This document shows, in pieces, positions 4,789-6,005 of a stretch of DNA of 6,005 nucleotides; within the stretch, counting starts at the first letter, position 1, and each line of letters starts with the position of its first letter. The notes beneath the pieces are model-generated. The model was given only the letters and a program-made list of their open reading frames with translations, did no database searches and was not told the origin of the DNA. The stretch covers positions 1 through 6,005 of the forward strand of contig PUNP01000790.1 in assembly GCA_003551785.1 (NCBI GenBank), in the 5' to 3' direction. The translations under genes and the position numbers were made by a program. This stretch comes from Candidatus Brocadiaceae bacterium. Lineage in GTDB: Bacteria > Planctomycetota > Brocadiia > SM23-32.

Positions 4789-6005
4789 ATGGTTGATTCA
4801 ATGATGTTGATAAATGTGTTGGAAGAAGCCGAGGCCCGTGTGGCCGTGGTCGAAGACGGCAAACTGCAGGAGTTTTATCTGGAAAGGGCAAATGCCGATA
4901 ATATTGTCGGTAACATATACCAAGCCCGTATTGTTAATGTTAAGCCCAATATTGATGCCGCTTTTGTTGAGTTTGGGTATGAAAAGCATGGTTTCCTCCA
5001 TGCCTCTGATATTAAACCCTCCGTAGCCAGGAAAGCGGTGGCTAGAAAAGATGACCGCAGGGGGGTTAAGAGTGTCAAAAAAGCGGTTAAAAAAGGTGAT
5101 AAAATCCTCGTCCAGGTAACTAAAGAGGGGATTGGCGATAAAGGCCCCGCGCTTACAACCTACCTGAGCCTCCCCGGACGTTACCTCGTTTTCATGCCGG
5201 ATATGAACTTACGCGGCGTTTCCAAACGTATCGAAGATGAGGGTGAGCGGAGTCGAATTCGGGATATTGTAAAAAAAATTGATGCCCCAAATAATGTCGG
5301 TATTATCGCTCGAACGGTAGCTGAGGGACGCGATAAAAGGCAGATGGAAAGAGATTTGAATTACCTTTCAAGACTCTGGAAGACTATAAAAAAACGAGCC
5401 GATGATGCATCCAAGCCTGCCTTATTGTACCAGGAAAGTGACCAGATTATCAGAGTAATTCGTGATGTTTTTGATGAGGATATACGACGAATATATGTCG
5501 ATAATGAGCAAGTGTTTAATCGTGTCAAGGGGTTTTTGAAAGATGTTATGCCTCACCATGTTCGTAAAGTCAAGTTATATAAAGGTGAAACGCCGCTATT
5601 CAGCAAATACGGCATCGAGCAGCAGCTTACCGAAATGCATGGTCGAACTGTTGACCTGCCCTCCGGTGGAAGTATTATTTTAGAACAAACAGAGGCATTG
5701 GTGGCTGTCGATGTAAATAGCGGACAATACAGAGGTAAAGGCAGTGCCGAGGACGTCGCGCTTAAAATCAATAAGGATGCTGCCGAAGAAATTGCCCGGC
5801 AGGTTAGATTGAGGGATCTGGGGGGCTTAATTATCATTGATTTTATTGATATGGACAACAAAGACTACCGGCGTCAATTGGAAAAAGTACTTGAAAAAGG
5901 TCTGGCACAGGGGAAAGCTCGTTTTCGTATGCTTTCTATGTCCGACTTCGGTATCGTTCAGCTTACCCGACAAAGAAGGCGTAAGAGCCTGCGCCAGAGC
6001 ACCTA
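4789..6005 (+). CDS. RNase E/G family endoribonuclease, C-terminus beyond window
   Basis: An endoribonuclease that cuts single-stranded AU-rich RNA in mRNA decay and rRNA maturation; 405 codons are visible. Seen: an N-terminal RNase H-like start (residues 1-35), an S1 domain from about 39 to 125 with GNIYQARIVNVKPN (41-54) and GFLHASDI (68-75), the 5'-phosphate sensor Arg175-Thr176 in IIARTVAEG, and both magnesium-binding aspartates, Asp308 in VAVDVNSG and Asp351 in LIIIDFIDM, spaced 43 residues as in E. coli RNase E (303 and 346). The frame runs off the edge after RQRRRKSLRQST, just before the expected CPxCxG zinc link, so RNase E-type and G-type tails cannot be told apart and I give no symbol. 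The ATG at 4789 has GAGG (4780-4783) overlapping the stop of the upstream gene, so translation is probably coupled. A Lys/Arg-rich stretch (76-105) interrupts the S1 domain. Confidence 0.95.
   Translation, partial: MVDSMMLINVLEEAEARVAVVEDGKLQEFYLERANADNIVGNIYQARIVNVKPNIDAAFVEFGYEKHGFLHASDIKPSVARKAVARKDDRRGVKSVKKAVKKGDKILVQVTKEGIGDKGPALTTYLSLPGRYLVFMPDMNLRGVSKRIEDEGERSRIRDIVKKIDAPNNVGIIARTVAEGRDKRQMERDLNYLSRLWKTIKKRADDASKPALLYQESDQIIRVIRDVFDEDIRRIYVDNEQVFNRVKGFLKDVMPHHVRKVKLYKGETPLFSKYGIEQQLTEMHGRTVDLPSGGSIILEQTEALVAVDVNSGQYRGKGSAEDVALKINKDAAEEIARQVRLRDLGGLIIIDFIDMDNKDYRRQLEKVLEKGLAQGKARFRMLSMSDFGIVQLTRQRRRKSLRQST

Noticed and set aside
5553..5861. Minus-strand open frame of 102 codons and other frames within the RNase gene
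   Set aside because: They are antisense or out of frame to the conserved catalytic region of RNase E/G.

Overview
The window looks like ordinary bacterial chromosome. It has dense genes, mostly Shine-Dalgarno starts, GC that looks mid-forties percent by eye, and no insertion sequence, phage gene, tRNA, rRNA or CRISPR array. The best taxonomic hint is the RNase E/G protein at the right edge. Its motifs (KEGIGDKGPALTTYLSLPGR, SMSDFGIVQLTRQR) most resemble planctomycete Rne/Rng proteins as I remember them. A sediment-type, probably anaerobic Planctomycetota member is my guess, and Chloroflexota is the alternative. No database search was possible.

Left block, minus strand (1-653): a 75-residue two-helix membrane protein of the LapA/DUF1049 type, followed 27 bases later by the start of guaA (GMP synthase), which runs off the left edge. 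The two probably form one operon.

Divergent spacer (654-811): AT-rich, with a good sigma70-type promoter pointing right.

Middle block, plus strand (812-3757): two tandem GH130-type five-bladed beta-propeller proteins, each 310 residues and 4 bases apart; then a small FMN nitroreductase; then a shikimate-kinase-like P-loop kinase whose start overlaps the nitroreductase stop by 4 bases. The second GH130 copy looks like a normal cytoplasmic glycoside phosphorylase or hydrolase. The first copy has changed residues at several positions that are usually conserved. The kinase keeps the ATP-binding parts of AroK but lacks some shikimate-contacting residues.

Spacer (3758-4139): 382 bases without a convincing gene. 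It holds two good promoter candidates, a perfect TATAAT box and two or three small hairpins, so the next operon probably has a long leader.

Right block, plus strand (4140-6005): a radical-SAM-linked DUF2344 (TIGR03936) protein with a GTG start, then, 7 bases later, an RNase E/G family endoribonuclease cut by the window edge just before its expected zinc-link cysteines. The radical SAM partner usually found beside DUF2344 is not in this window.

I see no clearly new system. The most interesting points are the altered first GH130 copy, the atypical AroK-like kinase coupled to a nitroreductase, and the DUF2344 gene without its partner.
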